NCBI GenBank assembly: GCA_002405525.1
Contig: DHLY01000102.1
Location: 13,834 to 56,383 of the forward strand
Direction of reading: 5' to 3'
Length of the DNA stretch: 42,550 nt
DNA from: Proteobacteria bacterium UBA4656
GTDB lineage: Bacteria; Pseudomonadota; Gammaproteobacteria; Xanthomonadales; Ahniellaceae
Shown: one piece after another, positions 9,037 through 16,286 of the stretch
How positions within the stretch are numbered: position 1 is the first letter of the stretch
How the letters are laid out: every line of letters starts with the position of its first letter
Made by a program: the position numbers and the translations under genes
Notes under the pieces: model-generated
Told to the model about the DNA's origin: nothing
Seen by the model: only the letters and a program-made list of their open reading frames with translations
Database searches by the model: none

Positions 9037-9546
9037 ATGTCCCTTCGCAAGTCGCTGTTCGCCGCCACCCTCGCGCTCGCGGGCGCATTCAGTCTGACGG
9101 TTGCTGCCGACGATCACGGCGCCAAGGCCGGCCAGCCCAGCATCGTCGGCATCGCCAGCACCAATGCCGACTTCGAGACCCTCACCGCCGCGCTGAAGGC
9201 CGCCGACCTGGTGGCCACGCTGGAGGGCAAGGGTCCGTTCACCGTGTTCGCACCGACCGACGCCGCGTTCGAGAAGCTGCCGGCCGGAACGCTCGAGGAC
9301 CTGTTGAAGCCGGAGAACAAGGCCAAGCTGACCGCGATCCTGACCTACCACGTGGTGCCGGGCAACGTGAAGGCGGCCGACGTGGTCAAGCTGACCGGCG
9401 CCAAGACGGTCAACGGCCAGGAAGTGAAGATCGCCGTCAACGGCGGCACGGTAACGGTCGACGGCGCCAAGGTCGTGACGACCGACATCGCCGCCAGCAA
9501 CGGCACGATCCACGTGATCGACGCGGTGATCCTGCCGCGGGAGTGA
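9037..9546 (+). CDS. exported fasciclin (FAS1) domain protein
   Basis: FAS1 domains mediate adhesion or surface interactions and are secreted. The 169-residue protein has a signal peptide (basic MSLRKS, hydrophobic [14 protein letters not shown], cut near AADD at about residue 24). One FAS1 domain follows, with its two conserved boxes: [15 protein letters not shown] near residue 70 and TYHVVPG near residue 107, closing with [12 protein letters not shown]. The start at 9037 has AGGAGA seven bases before it, so it is preferred over in-frame codons further upstream. A strong hairpin at 9644-9677 lies between this gene and the Sel1 gene. The domain call is firm; the ligand or partner is unknown. 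Confidence 0.92.
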   Translation: MSLRKSLFAATLALAGAFSLTVAADDHGAKAGQPSIVGIASTNADFETLTAALKAADLVATLEGKGPFTVFAPTDAAFEKLPAGTLEDLLKPENKAKLTAILTYHVVPGNVKAADVVKLTGAKTVNGQEVKIAVNGGTVTVDGAKVVTTDIAASNGTIHVIDAVILPRE

Positions 9547-9643
9547 TCGAGGGCAGGTCGGCGGCGGGCCGCATGCCCGCCGTCGTGACTTGCGGCACGG
9601 AACTTCCGGCACTGTGTCGACATCTCATCGATGCAGTGAGATT

Positions 9644-9677
9644 CCGGCATGCCGCGGCACTCTCCGCGGCATGCTGG
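9644..9677 (+). terminator. strong 14-bp hairpin between the fasciclin and Sel1 genes
   Basis: GCATGCCGCGG at 9647-9657 pairs perfectly with CCGCGGCATGC at 9664-9674 across the hexaloop CACTCT. Three more pairs, one of them G-U, extend the stem outward to 14 bp. No T tract follows, so an intrinsic terminator is only one reading. It lies 23 bases before the Sel1 start and just ahead of its GGAGG, so it could also act on the leader of that mRNA. Confidence 0.5.
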
Positions 9678-9699
9678 TTCATGACCCGGAGGATTCGCC

Positions 9700-10242
9700 A
9701 TGCAGTTCGTCATCCGTTTCGCCCTCGCCGCCGGCCTCGTGGCGGCTCTTGCCGGTGTCGCCAACGCCCGCGATGGCTGGCAGACCATGGATTTCCGCGA
9801 CTGGCGCTACATGATGAAGGACGCCCACGCGGCCTACGAACGCGAGGACTATGGCCGCGCGTTCGGCCTCTACGCGCGCAACGCCTGCCTCGGCGACAAG
9901 TCGAGCCAGTTCGCGCTCGGCACCATGTTCCTGCTGGGTCAAGGGACGCCGCCCGACGGCATGCGGGCGTTCGCCTGGTACACGGTCGCCGCGGAGTCGA
10001 GGGACCCCGCCTACGTCAAGGCGCTGCGCCGCATCGAGCCGCTGATCCCGGCCGAGTACCGCTCGGCTTCGGAGGAGCTTGCCGCCGATTACGTCGCGCG
10101 CTTCGGCAGCAAGGCCACCGGGGTCTTCTGCGAGCGCCGAGCGGAAGCGGGCACCCGCATCGCCGAACTCGAGTGCAAGCCGCCGATCGACCCCAATACC
10201 GCCAAGGTCGAAGTGCGGATCTGCGCCGTGCCGGCCGACTGA
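9700..10242 (+). CDS. exported Sel1-repeat (TPR-like) protein
   Basis: The 180-residue protein has a signal peptide (MQFVIRFALAAGLVAALAGVANA, cut after ANA near residue 23). A Sel1-type helical repeat follows: AHAAYEREDYGRAFGLYARNACLGDKSSQFALGTMF has its core at residues 48-84, and a second weaker unit, PPDGMRAFAWYTVAAES, comes after. Two cysteines near the C-terminus (FCERR and LECKPP) could form a disulfide in the periplasm. GGAGG at 9688-9692 fixes the start. Sel1 proteins usually act as scaffolds for other proteins; no partner is evident. It converges on the yhhQ-like gene with 28 bases between the stops. Confidence 0.8.
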   Translation: MQFVIRFALAAGLVAALAGVANARDGWQTMDFRDWRYMMKDAHAAYEREDYGRAFGLYARNACLGDKSSQFALGTMFLLGQGTPPDGMRAFAWYTVAAESRDPAYVKALRRIEPLIPAEYRSASEELAADYVARFGSKATGVFCERRAEAGTRIAELECKPPIDPNTAKVEVRICAVPAD

Positions 10243-10270
10243 TGCCGCGGGTGCACCGCCGACCGACGGT

Positions 10271-11044
10271 TCAGCCGCCGGCGGCCGCCCGACGCTTGAG
10301 CGCGTCCGCGGTCTCGCGGCCGAGCCAGGCCTCGATCGCGCGGTGGCCGAAGTAGATCACCGGCGTCAGCAGCACGGCGATCAGCGCCTTGTACAGGTAG
10401 TTCACCGTGCCCACCGCCAGCCACTGCTCGGTGCTCCACTGCTGAGGTCCCAGCACGAAGGCGATGTGGAGCACGATGAAGCTGTCCACCAGTTGCGAGA
10501 CCAGGGTGGACCCCGTCGCGCGCAGCCAGATCATGCGCTCGCCGGTGAAGCGGCGCACGCGATGGTAGATCGCCACGTCCACCACCTGGCCGACCGCGAA
10601 CGCGGTCACCGAGCCGGCGATGGTCCACATGCCCTGGCCGAAGATCGCCGCAAACGCGACCTGCATGTCGTCCACGCCTTGCGAAGCGCCCGCGCCGACC
10701 CAGAACCCGGCCGGCACCAGGCGGATCGCGAGGTAGGCGAACAGAAAGGCGTAGACGATGAGGAACACCGCCAGCCACGAGATGAAGCGTACCCCGCGGC
10801 GGCCGAAGAACTCGTTGACGATGTCCGTCATCACGAACACCACCGGCCACAGCAGCACGCCGGCGGTGAAGTTGAGCGTGCCGCTGATTCCGAACAGGCT
10901 CCAGCCGACGTCATCGATGCCCAGCGTCGGTTCCAGGGCGAATACCTTCACGCCGATGAACTCCGCCATCAGCGCATTGCAGACGAAGAAGCCGGCCAGC
11001 ACCACGAACAGGCGCTGCGTGCGCGGTGTGTCGGCGCCGTGCAT
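10271..11044 (-). CDS. yhhQ: queuosine precursor transporter (VUT family, YhhQ-like)
   Basis: YhhQ-type proteins import queuosine precursors across the inner membrane for tRNA modification. The 257-residue protein has about six membrane segments. It carries the family pattern FFVCNALMAEFIGVKVF at the N-terminus, VVFVMTDIVNEFFGRRGVR in the first half, and LVSQLVDSFIVLHIAF with GTVNYLYKALIAVLLTPVIY in the second half. The ATG at 11044 is preceded by GGGAG seven bases upstream. The stop of the DUF502 gene lies 14 bases upstream, so the two are probably one transcript. The ligand specificity (preQ0 or preQ1) cannot be told from the sequence. Confidence 0.88.
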   Translation of the reverse strand: MHGADTPRTQRLFVVLAGFFVCNALMAEFIGVKVFALEPTLGIDDVGWSLFGISGTLNFTAGVLLWPVVFVMTDIVNEFFGRRGVRFISWLAVFLIVYAFLFAYLAIRLVPAGFWVGAGASQGVDDMQVAFAAIFGQGMWTIAGSVTAFAVGQVVDVAIYHRVRRFTGERMIWLRATGSTLVSQLVDSFIVLHIAFVLGPQQWSTEQWLAVGTVNYLYKALIAVLLTPVIYFGHRAIEAWLGRETADALKRRAAAGG

Positions 11045-11058
11045 CGATCGCTCCCGGT

Positions 11059-11742
11059 TCACGCGTCGCCGCGGCGCCCGAAGGACACCGGATCCGGGGC
11101 GATCGCGCCGCCGGAGATGATGAAGGCCATCGCCTGGTCCATGGTCCAGTCGGTGGTGGTGAGGTCCTCGACCGGGACCACCTCCAGGTAGCCCGAGGTC
11201 GGGTTCGGCGTGGTCGGCACGTAGACCGCGGCGTACTCGCGGCCGTCGGCGACGTTGCGGAACACGCGCGTCACCAGCCCCACGGTCTTCATGCCGGCGT
11301 GCGGAAAGTCGATCAGCACCACGCGCTGCGCCCCGTCGGGCTTGGTCTGCATGATGTCGAGCAGTTTCTTCGCCCCGCCGTAGACGGTCTGCGCGAGCGG
11401 GATGCGCGCGATCAGCGAGTCGACCGCGCCGAGCATTCGCTGGCCGAACACCCGCGTGGCGAGCAATCCGACGAGGTAGATCACGGCCAGGGTCGCGAGC
11501 AGCGCGAACAGTGACTGCACCCAGGGCTCGTCCAGCCATCCGAGCGCGCCCGGATGGGCCTGCGCCAGGCGCGCTGCGATCGCGCCGGACCACGGCGCCG
11601 ACATCCCGGACAGCAGCCGGAACAGGAATTCGAACACAACCCAGGTCAGCCACAGCGGCAGCAGGGTGAGCAGGCCGGTCACCAGATAGCGCTGCAGGTG
11701 CAGGCGGCGCGCGAGGCTGGGCGGCGGTGCGGACGTGGCCAT
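11059..11742 (-). CDS. DUF502 family inner-membrane protein
   Basis: This 227-residue protein matches the DUF502 pattern. Two membrane segments (LVTGLLTLLPLWLTWVVFEFLF near residues 19-40 and LFALLATLAVIYLVGLLATR near residues 77-96) are followed by a soluble domain. That domain carries IPLAQTVYGGAKKLLDIMQ, VVLIDFPHAGMKTVGLVTR and VPTTPNPTSGYLEVVP, all typical of the family. The role is unknown. The ATG at 11742 is the first plausible start. It lies just upstream of the yhhQ-like gene on the same strand. The family assignment is firm and no function is claimed. Confidence 0.88.
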   Translation of the reverse strand: MATSAPPPSLARRLHLQRYLVTGLLTLLPLWLTWVVFEFLFRLLSGMSAPWSGAIAARLAQAHPGALGWLDEPWVQSLFALLATLAVIYLVGLLATRVFGQRMLGAVDSLIARIPLAQTVYGGAKKLLDIMQTKPDGAQRVVLIDFPHAGMKTVGLVTRVFRNVADGREYAAVYVPTTPNPTSGYLEVVPVEDLTTTDWTMDQAMAFIISGGAIAPDPVSFGRRGDA

Positions 11743-12123
11743 GCCCCGATGGTGCCGCAAGGCAGTGGTCGGGGCCAGCGCCGCCGCCGCGGGCAGGGCG
11801 GAGCGCCGTGGGGTGGTGAGTTTCCGAACAGGCATCCAGACCCGTATTGCTTCGGCGCGCGTCCACCACCAGGCGCACGCCGCAGGGGCGCGGGTGCTTG
11901 TCCGGAGGTGCCCTGGCAGGCCGGCGAGCAAGGGCGTTCCTGCACTTTCTCGACCTTGCGAGTCCGGCGCGTGTCCGGCCTCGCTCCCACCGGGTCGATG
12001 GTTTGCGTGATCGACTAGCCAGCGTGCATCCATGCCGCATGCTCGCAGGACGGTTCCCGACACCCTGCTAGGCTTCGCGACGCGACGCGACATGCTGCCG
12101 CTCGCTGCGGCAAAAGGGGCGGG
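11743..12123. other. 381-base divergent gap (DUF502 gene / P-loop kinase gene)
   Basis: No credible gene is seen. It should hold promoters in both directions. A REP-like hairpin lies at 11958-11990. A TAGGCT that could serve as a -10 box for the kinase gene occurs near 12068. I see nothing else of note. Confidence 0.4.
11958..11990 (-). repeat. divergent REP-like hairpin
   Basis: Read on the minus strand it begins GTGGGA, as the two REP pairs at 22963 and 35184 do. It then forms a hairpin: GCGAG and CTCGC pair, one G-A mismatch follows, CCGG pairs with CCGG, and the loop is seven bases. The usual GAYYGC tail is missing, so it is a variant or a chance match. Confidence 0.35.
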
Positions 12124-12663
12124 ATGGCGCACGGCGCGGGGCTGGTGCTGGTCGGGATCGCGGGCCTGCCCGGGGCGGGAAAATCGACCGTGGCCGCGCA
12201 TCTCGCGGGCGCGCTCGGCCTGCGCCGGGCCTGCCGTGATGAGATCCGTCGGGCGATGTTCCCCGATTGCCGCTGGTCGCCGATGGAGAGGCGCGCTGCG
12301 TTCCGCGCCGCGCTGCTGGCGGCGCGGGTCAACCTGACGCTCGGCTGCGCGACCGTGCTCGACGGCATCACGCTCTCGCGCGAACGCGAGCGTGTGAAGG
12401 CGGCCGCGGTTGCGCGGGCGGCCGGCGCGGCGTGGGTGCTGCTGTGGCTGGACCTGCCGGCGGCGCTCGCCCGCGAGCGGGTCGCGGCGGACGGCGCCGC
12501 ACACCCGGCCGCAGATCGAACGCCGCGTCTGGTCGACGCGGTGGCGGAACGCTTCGAGCGGCCGTCGGCGGCGGCCTGGATCGACGCCAGTCAGGCGCCG
12601 CACGCGGTCAGCGCGCAGGCCGAGGCCGTGGTGCGCGAACGGCTGGCGGGCGCGCCGGCCTGA
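12124..12663 (+). CDS. AAA-type P-loop kinase-like protein
   Basis: The 179-residue protein has a clear Walker A motif, GLPGAGKST, at residues 14-22. It is followed by a short kinase-like core: CRDEIRRAMFP (a substrate or lid region), then VLDGITLSRERERVKAAA and WVLLWLDLP, which resemble gluconokinase/zeta-type P-loop kinases. The substrate is unknown. The gene overlaps the TetR gene tail to tail by 56 bases. The ATG follows a purine-rich AAAAGGGGCGGG stretch that could act as ribosome binding site. A zeta toxin role was considered but there is no antitoxin-like partner. Family confidence is good, function is open. Confidence 0.72.
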   Translation: MAHGAGLVLVGIAGLPGAGKSTVAAHLAGALGLRRACRDEIRRAMFPDCRWSPMERRAAFRAALLAARVNLTLGCATVLDGITLSRERERVKAAAVARAAGAAWVLLWLDLPAALARERVAADGAAHPAADRTPRLVDAVAERFERPSAAAWIDASQAPHAVSAQAEAVVRERLAGAPA

Positions 12664-13264
12664 GGTAGCCGAGCAGCGCACGCACGATCCGCGTATCGAG
12701 CCCCGGCGGCGGGCGGCGGCGGCGACCGACGTCCGCCTCCACCAGCGCGCGGGTGAGCGCGAAGCAGTCTCGGGCCGCCTCGCGCGGCAGGTGCGGGTCG
12801 AGGCTGGCGCGGTGGCGCGCAAGCAGTCGGCCGATGGCGCGCAGGATCCGCGACTCGGTGCGGCGCAGGCGATTGCCCAGCGGCAGGCGCTGCTCCTCGT
12901 GGTCGAGCGCGGCGGCGAGCAGCGGCCGCTGATACTGCTGCCGGACCGCCAGCGACGCCAGCAGCGCCAGCGATTCGTCGAGCGGCCGGTCAACGCAGGC
13001 CGCGATCGCGGACTCAATCCCGGTCGCGAGGTCGTTCTGTGCGCGCTCGACCAGGGCGGCCACCAGCGCGTCCTTGTTCGGGAAGTACTGGTACACCGAT
13101 CCCACGCTCACCCCGGCGACCTCCGCCACCCGGTTGGTGTTGAACCCCGCCAGCCCGTCGCGGTCCAGGATGCGAGTCGCGGCTTCGAGGATGCAGGCCA
13201 CGGTCGCCGTCGAGCGCGATTGGCGCGGGGCTTTGCGCGGCGCGAGGCGCGATCCGGATGCCAT
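12608..13264 (-). CDS. TetR family transcriptional regulator
   Basis: The 218-residue protein has the TetR N-terminal helix-turn-helix: RSTATVACILEAATRILDRDGLAGFNTNRVAEVAGVSVGSVYQYFPNKDALVAAL, core at about residues 17-70, including the hallmark GVSVGSVYQYF. The remaining helices form the ligand-binding half, with no recognizable ligand signature. The C-terminus ends in a Pro/Arg-rich tail that lies inside the overlap with the kinase gene. The ATG at 13264 is chosen because the helix-turn-helix starts shortly after; a longer form reaching 13366 would overlap the opposite gene start. No clear Shine-Dalgarno is seen. The likely target is its own promoter and the divergent Mpo1-like gene 100 bases away. 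Confidence 0.87.
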   Translation of the reverse strand: MASGSRLAPRKAPRQSRSTATVACILEAATRILDRDGLAGFNTNRVAEVAGVSVGSVYQYFPNKDALVAALVERAQNDLATGIESAIAACVDRPLDESLALLASLAVRQQYQRPLLAAALDHEEQRLPLGNRLRRTESRILRAIGRLLARHRASLDPHLPREAARDCFALTRALVEADVGRRRRPPPGLDTRIVRALLGYLRPARPPAVRAPRPRPAR

Positions 13265-13364
13265 CGGAATGCGAGTGGTGGAAACGAGCAAAGGCTCGCA
13301 TAGTGAATCGGCGGCGGCAAGGGCGTGGATGGTCCGCGACCACCGGCCGCGGAGGACGCAGGAC

Positions 13365-13724
13365 ATGACACCCGATGCCGCACCCGACGCGACCCGGACG
13401 ACGGACTTCGAAGGCTTCTACCGTTCGCACTACCTTCCCGAGCATGCGGCGCCCGGCAACGTCGCGCTGCACGTGATCGGCACCCTGGCCGGCATCGTCT
13501 GGCTGCCTACGACCCTGCTGTCCCCCTGGCCGTGGCTGGTGCTGCTGTTCCCGGTGGTGCATGCCGCCCCCGGGCTGCTCGGCCACCGGCTGTTCGAACG
13601 CAACGCGCTGATCGGCGACCTGCGGGTCCTGCGAAAGGACTTCCCGCCGCACTGGTTCATCGCGGCGAACCACCGGCTGCTGTGGGACCTGCTGCGCGGC
13701 AACGCTCGCCCGGGCCCGCGCTGA
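13365..13724 (+). CDS. Mpo1-like (DUF962) membrane protein
   Basis: The 119-residue protein resembles the Mpo1/YGL010w (DUF962) family. It has FEGFYRSHYLPEHAAPGNVALHVIGTLAG, with the conserved histidine pair that in yeast Mpo1 binds iron, and a later histidine, HWFIAANHRLLWDLL, near the C-terminus. Two hydrophobic segments (about residues 37-51 and 56-70) suggest membrane insertion. In yeast Mpo1 is a dioxygenase that alpha-oxidizes 2-hydroxy fatty acids; transfer of that activity here is inference. GGAGG at 13351-13355 and AGGA closer in support the ATG at 13365. Divergent from the TetR gene, a possible regulator. Confidence 0.72.
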   Translation: MTPDAAPDATRTTDFEGFYRSHYLPEHAAPGNVALHVIGTLAGIVWLPTTLLSPWPWLVLLFPVVHAAPGLLGHRLFERNALIGDLRVLRKDFPPHWFIAANHRLLWDLLRGNARPGPR

Positions 13725-13864
13725 GCGGCTGCAGGGCGACCCGTGTCTCCCGGGTGGGCAATGGTCGGGCGAGGGGGCGCGCACGCGCGCTCGACGTCAG
13801 CGCACGATTGCTCGCCGGCATCTGGCGCTCGTCTGCGCCAGCCGCCGCCCGCGGGTGGCTTCGC

Positions 13865-14728
13865 TCAGAAGATCATCGACGCCATCCTGCGCCGCGTCGC
13901 CGCCACCAGGTCGGCGTCGTCGATCAGCGAGAAGGACTGGATCAGGGTCCGGCGGCCCAGGTCATCGTCGAATCCGCGATCGCGGCGCATGATCTCCAGG
14001 AACTGCTCGACTGCCTCGGCGTATTCACCGGCCAGCAGGAAACGTGTGCCGAGCTGGTGGCGCGCGCGCAGGTTCCCCGGTTCGGCCTCGATCGCCGCCG
14101 CCAGTTCGCGCGCGGACGGCGCGCCGTTGACCGCGTGCGCGAAGCTGAGCTGCGCGCGCAGGGTCTTCGCCGCGTCGCCCTCGGCGAGATTGGCGGGCAG
14201 GTGGTTGAGGATGGCCTCGACCTCGTCGACGGCGCCCGTCGCCATCAGGGCGCGCGCGAGTTCGAGCTTCGGTTCATCCTTGTCCGGCTCGGCCGCGACG
14301 CGCTCGCGCAGCAGCGCGACCACGTCCTCCGGCGCCAGCGGCGCCTGTTCGTCTTCCGGCGCCGGCTCGTCGTCCGGCGGCGGCAGGTCGCCGAGGTGCG
14401 GGGCGAGGAACTGGCGAATGACGGACTCCGGCTGTGCGCCCATGAAGCCGTCCACCGGACGCCCGTCGCGGATCAGCATCACGGTCGGCAGGGAGCGGAT
14501 GCCGAACAGTGCTGCCAGTTGCATCTGTTCGTCGGTGTTGACCTTCGCGACCAGCAGGTTGCCGCGCTGCTCCTCGGCGAGTTTGTCCAGTACCGGCGCC
14601 AGCGCGCGACACGGCGCGCACCAGGGCGCCCAGAAGTCGACCAGCACCGGAACCTGCGTCGAAGCGACGAGGACCTTCTGTTCGAAATCGGCCTGGGTGA
14701 CGTCGAACACGTAGGGTGAGGTGGCCAT
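13865..14728 (-). CDS. cnoX: thioredoxin-domain co-chaperone CnoX/YbbN
   Basis: CnoX protects unfolded proteins and hands them to GroEL or DnaK under oxidative stress. The 287-residue protein has an N-terminal thioredoxin fold (residues 1-110) with the active site WCAPC, C37 and C40, and the cis-proline loop RSLPTVML. An acidic Pro/Glu linker (about residues 116-135) leads to a C-terminal TPR-like half of about 150 residues ending MASMIF. E. coli YbbN lacks the CxxC pair, so this copy may also be redox active. The ATG at 14728 has CAGGA five bases upstream. It is a single-gene unit as far as can be seen. Confidence 0.9.
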   Translation of the reverse strand: MATSPYVFDVTQADFEQKVLVASTQVPVLVDFWAPWCAPCRALAPVLDKLAEEQRGNLLVAKVNTDEQMQLAALFGIRSLPTVMLIRDGRPVDGFMGAQPESVIRQFLAPHLGDLPPPDDEPAPEDEQAPLAPEDVVALLRERVAAEPDKDEPKLELARALMATGAVDEVEAILNHLPANLAEGDAAKTLRAQLSFAHAVNGAPSARELAAAIEAEPGNLRARHQLGTRFLLAGEYAEAVEQFLEIMRRDRGFDDDLGRRTLIQSFSLIDDADLVAATRRRMASMIF

Positions 14729-14934
14729 GGGGGTCCTGCCTGGAGGAGATGCCCCCATTGTGGGGATTGGGGGACGGTTGCCAAGTGGGGGCTTCCCCCG
14801 CGCCGGTGGCCGGCTCCGCGCGCGGTACGGCCGCAGGTCGGCGCGCGCGAACGGATCGCGACCCCCACGCCGCTTCCATGAGGCCTGGGAGTTGCGGGAC
14901 AGCGCGGACGACCAATGGGGTGGGTGAGCGGCCT

Positions 14935-16245
14935 TCAGGGCGACTTGTAGATCACTCCGTTCTTCATCACGAACGCCATCGACCCCAGGCGGGTCACGTC
15001 CTCCAGCGGATCGCCATCGACCGCCACCACGTCGGCCAGCTTGCCGACCGTGATGCTGCCCAGGGTCGCCGATTCGCCGAGCAGCTCGGCCGCGTTGCGG
15101 GTGGCGGACTGGATGGCCGCCATCGGTGGCATGCCGGCGCCGACCATCAGTTCGAACTCACGCGCGTTTCTGCCGTGCGGAAACACGCCGGCGTCGGTGC
15201 CGAAGGCGATCCTCACGCCCGCCTTCCACGCCCGGCCAAAGGTCTTCTGGATCAGGGGCCCCACGGCGAGCGCCTTGGGCCGCACGATCTCGGGGTAGTA
15301 GCCGGGTTCGATGGCCATCTCGCCGACGAACACGCCGGCGGAGATGGTCGGTACGTACCAGGTGCCCTTCTCCCGCATCAGGCGCATCGTGTCGTTGCTC
15401 AGGTAGGTGCCATGCTCGATCGAGTCCACGCCGGCGAGCACCGCGCGGCGCGCGCCGTCATCGCCGTGGGCATGCGCGGCAACCTTCATGCCGTAGTCGC
15501 GCGCGGTGTCGACGATGGCCCTGATTTCCTCCACCGTGAACTGCGGGTTCTGCCCGTTCTTGGCGAACGACAGCACCCCGCCGGTGGCGGTGATCTTGAT
15601 CAGGTCGGCGCTTTCCTTGTAGCGCTGGCGCACCGACTTTCGCGCTTCCCCCGGCGAATTGATCACGCCCTCCTGCGGGCCCGGGTCACCCATGATGCGG
15701 CGCGCCCAGCCGTTGGTGGGGTCCGCATGGCCGCCGGTGGTGGCGATCGACTTGCCGGAACTGAAGATGCGCGGGCCCCTGACCAGGCCCTGCGCGATGG
15801 CCTCGCGCAACGACACGGACACCACGCCGTCGTCGCCGAGGTGGCGCACCGTGGTGAAGCCGGCCAGCAGCGTGCGCTCGGCGTACACCACGCTGCGGAA
15901 GGCGTAATCCGGGGGGTTGAGGCGAAAGCCTTCGCTGTAGGCGTCGCGGCTGGTCTCGCTGGTGATGTGCACGTGCATGTCCATCAGGCCGGGCATGCAG
16001 GTATGGCCGGACAGGTCGACTACCCTCGCGCCGTCGACGGGGTCGTGGCCGGCGCGCACCTCGGCGATGCGGTCGCCGGCGACCACCACGGTGTGGGGGC
16101 CGAGTCGGCGACCGGCGTCGACGTCGATCATCGCGCCGCAGCGCAGCGCGGTCGTGGCGGGCGCAACGGGCGACTGCGCGAGGCCTGCGGGCGCGGCGAG
16201 CGCCAGCGCGAGGGCGGACATCGGGAAGGTGCGGCGAAGGGTCAC
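14935..16245 (-). CDS. secreted amidohydrolase (Xaa-Pro dipeptidase/imidazolonepropionase-like)
   Basis: This is a 436-residue amidohydrolase-superfamily enzyme with a signal peptide (ALALALAAPAGLA, cut near residue 23). The binuclear metal site is complete: HVH at residues 91-93, the bridging lysine in LIKITATGG, H in KVAAHAHG, H in SIEHGT, and the catalytic D in FGTDAG. The sequence resembles the group that hydrolyses N-acyl or X-Pro/X-Lys dipeptides. The GTG at 16245 is chosen because GGAGA lies five bases upstream and the signal peptide begins there; longer in-frame versions enter the methyltransferase gene. The gene follows the TPR-methyltransferase gene by 41 bases on the same strand. 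The substrate is not predictable. Confidence 0.87.
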   Translation of the reverse strand: MTLRRTFPMSALALALAAPAGLAQSPVAPATTALRCGAMIDVDAGRRLGPHTVVVAGDRIAEVRAGHDPVDGARVVDLSGHTCMPGLMDMHVHITSETSRDAYSEGFRLNPPDYAFRSVVYAERTLLAGFTTVRHLGDDGVVSVSLREAIAQGLVRGPRIFSSGKSIATTGGHADPTNGWARRIMGDPGPQEGVINSPGEARKSVRQRYKESADLIKITATGGVLSFAKNGQNPQFTVEEIRAIVDTARDYGMKVAAHAHGDDGARRAVLAGVDSIEHGTYLSNDTMRLMREKGTWYVPTISAGVFVGEMAIEPGYYPEIVRPKALAVGPLIQKTFGRAWKAGVRIAFGTDAGVFPHGRNAREFELMVGAGMPPMAAIQSATRNAAELLGESATLGSITVGKLADVVAVDGDPLEDVTRLGSMAFVMKNGVIYKSP

Positions 16246-16286
16246 GGCAGTCTCCGGTTGGCGGGCGGGCGGGCGTCGATCGCGGA

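Noticed and set aside
12124..12663. Zeta-type toxin
   Set aside because: Walker A alone is not enough and no epsilon-like antitoxin gene lies beside it.
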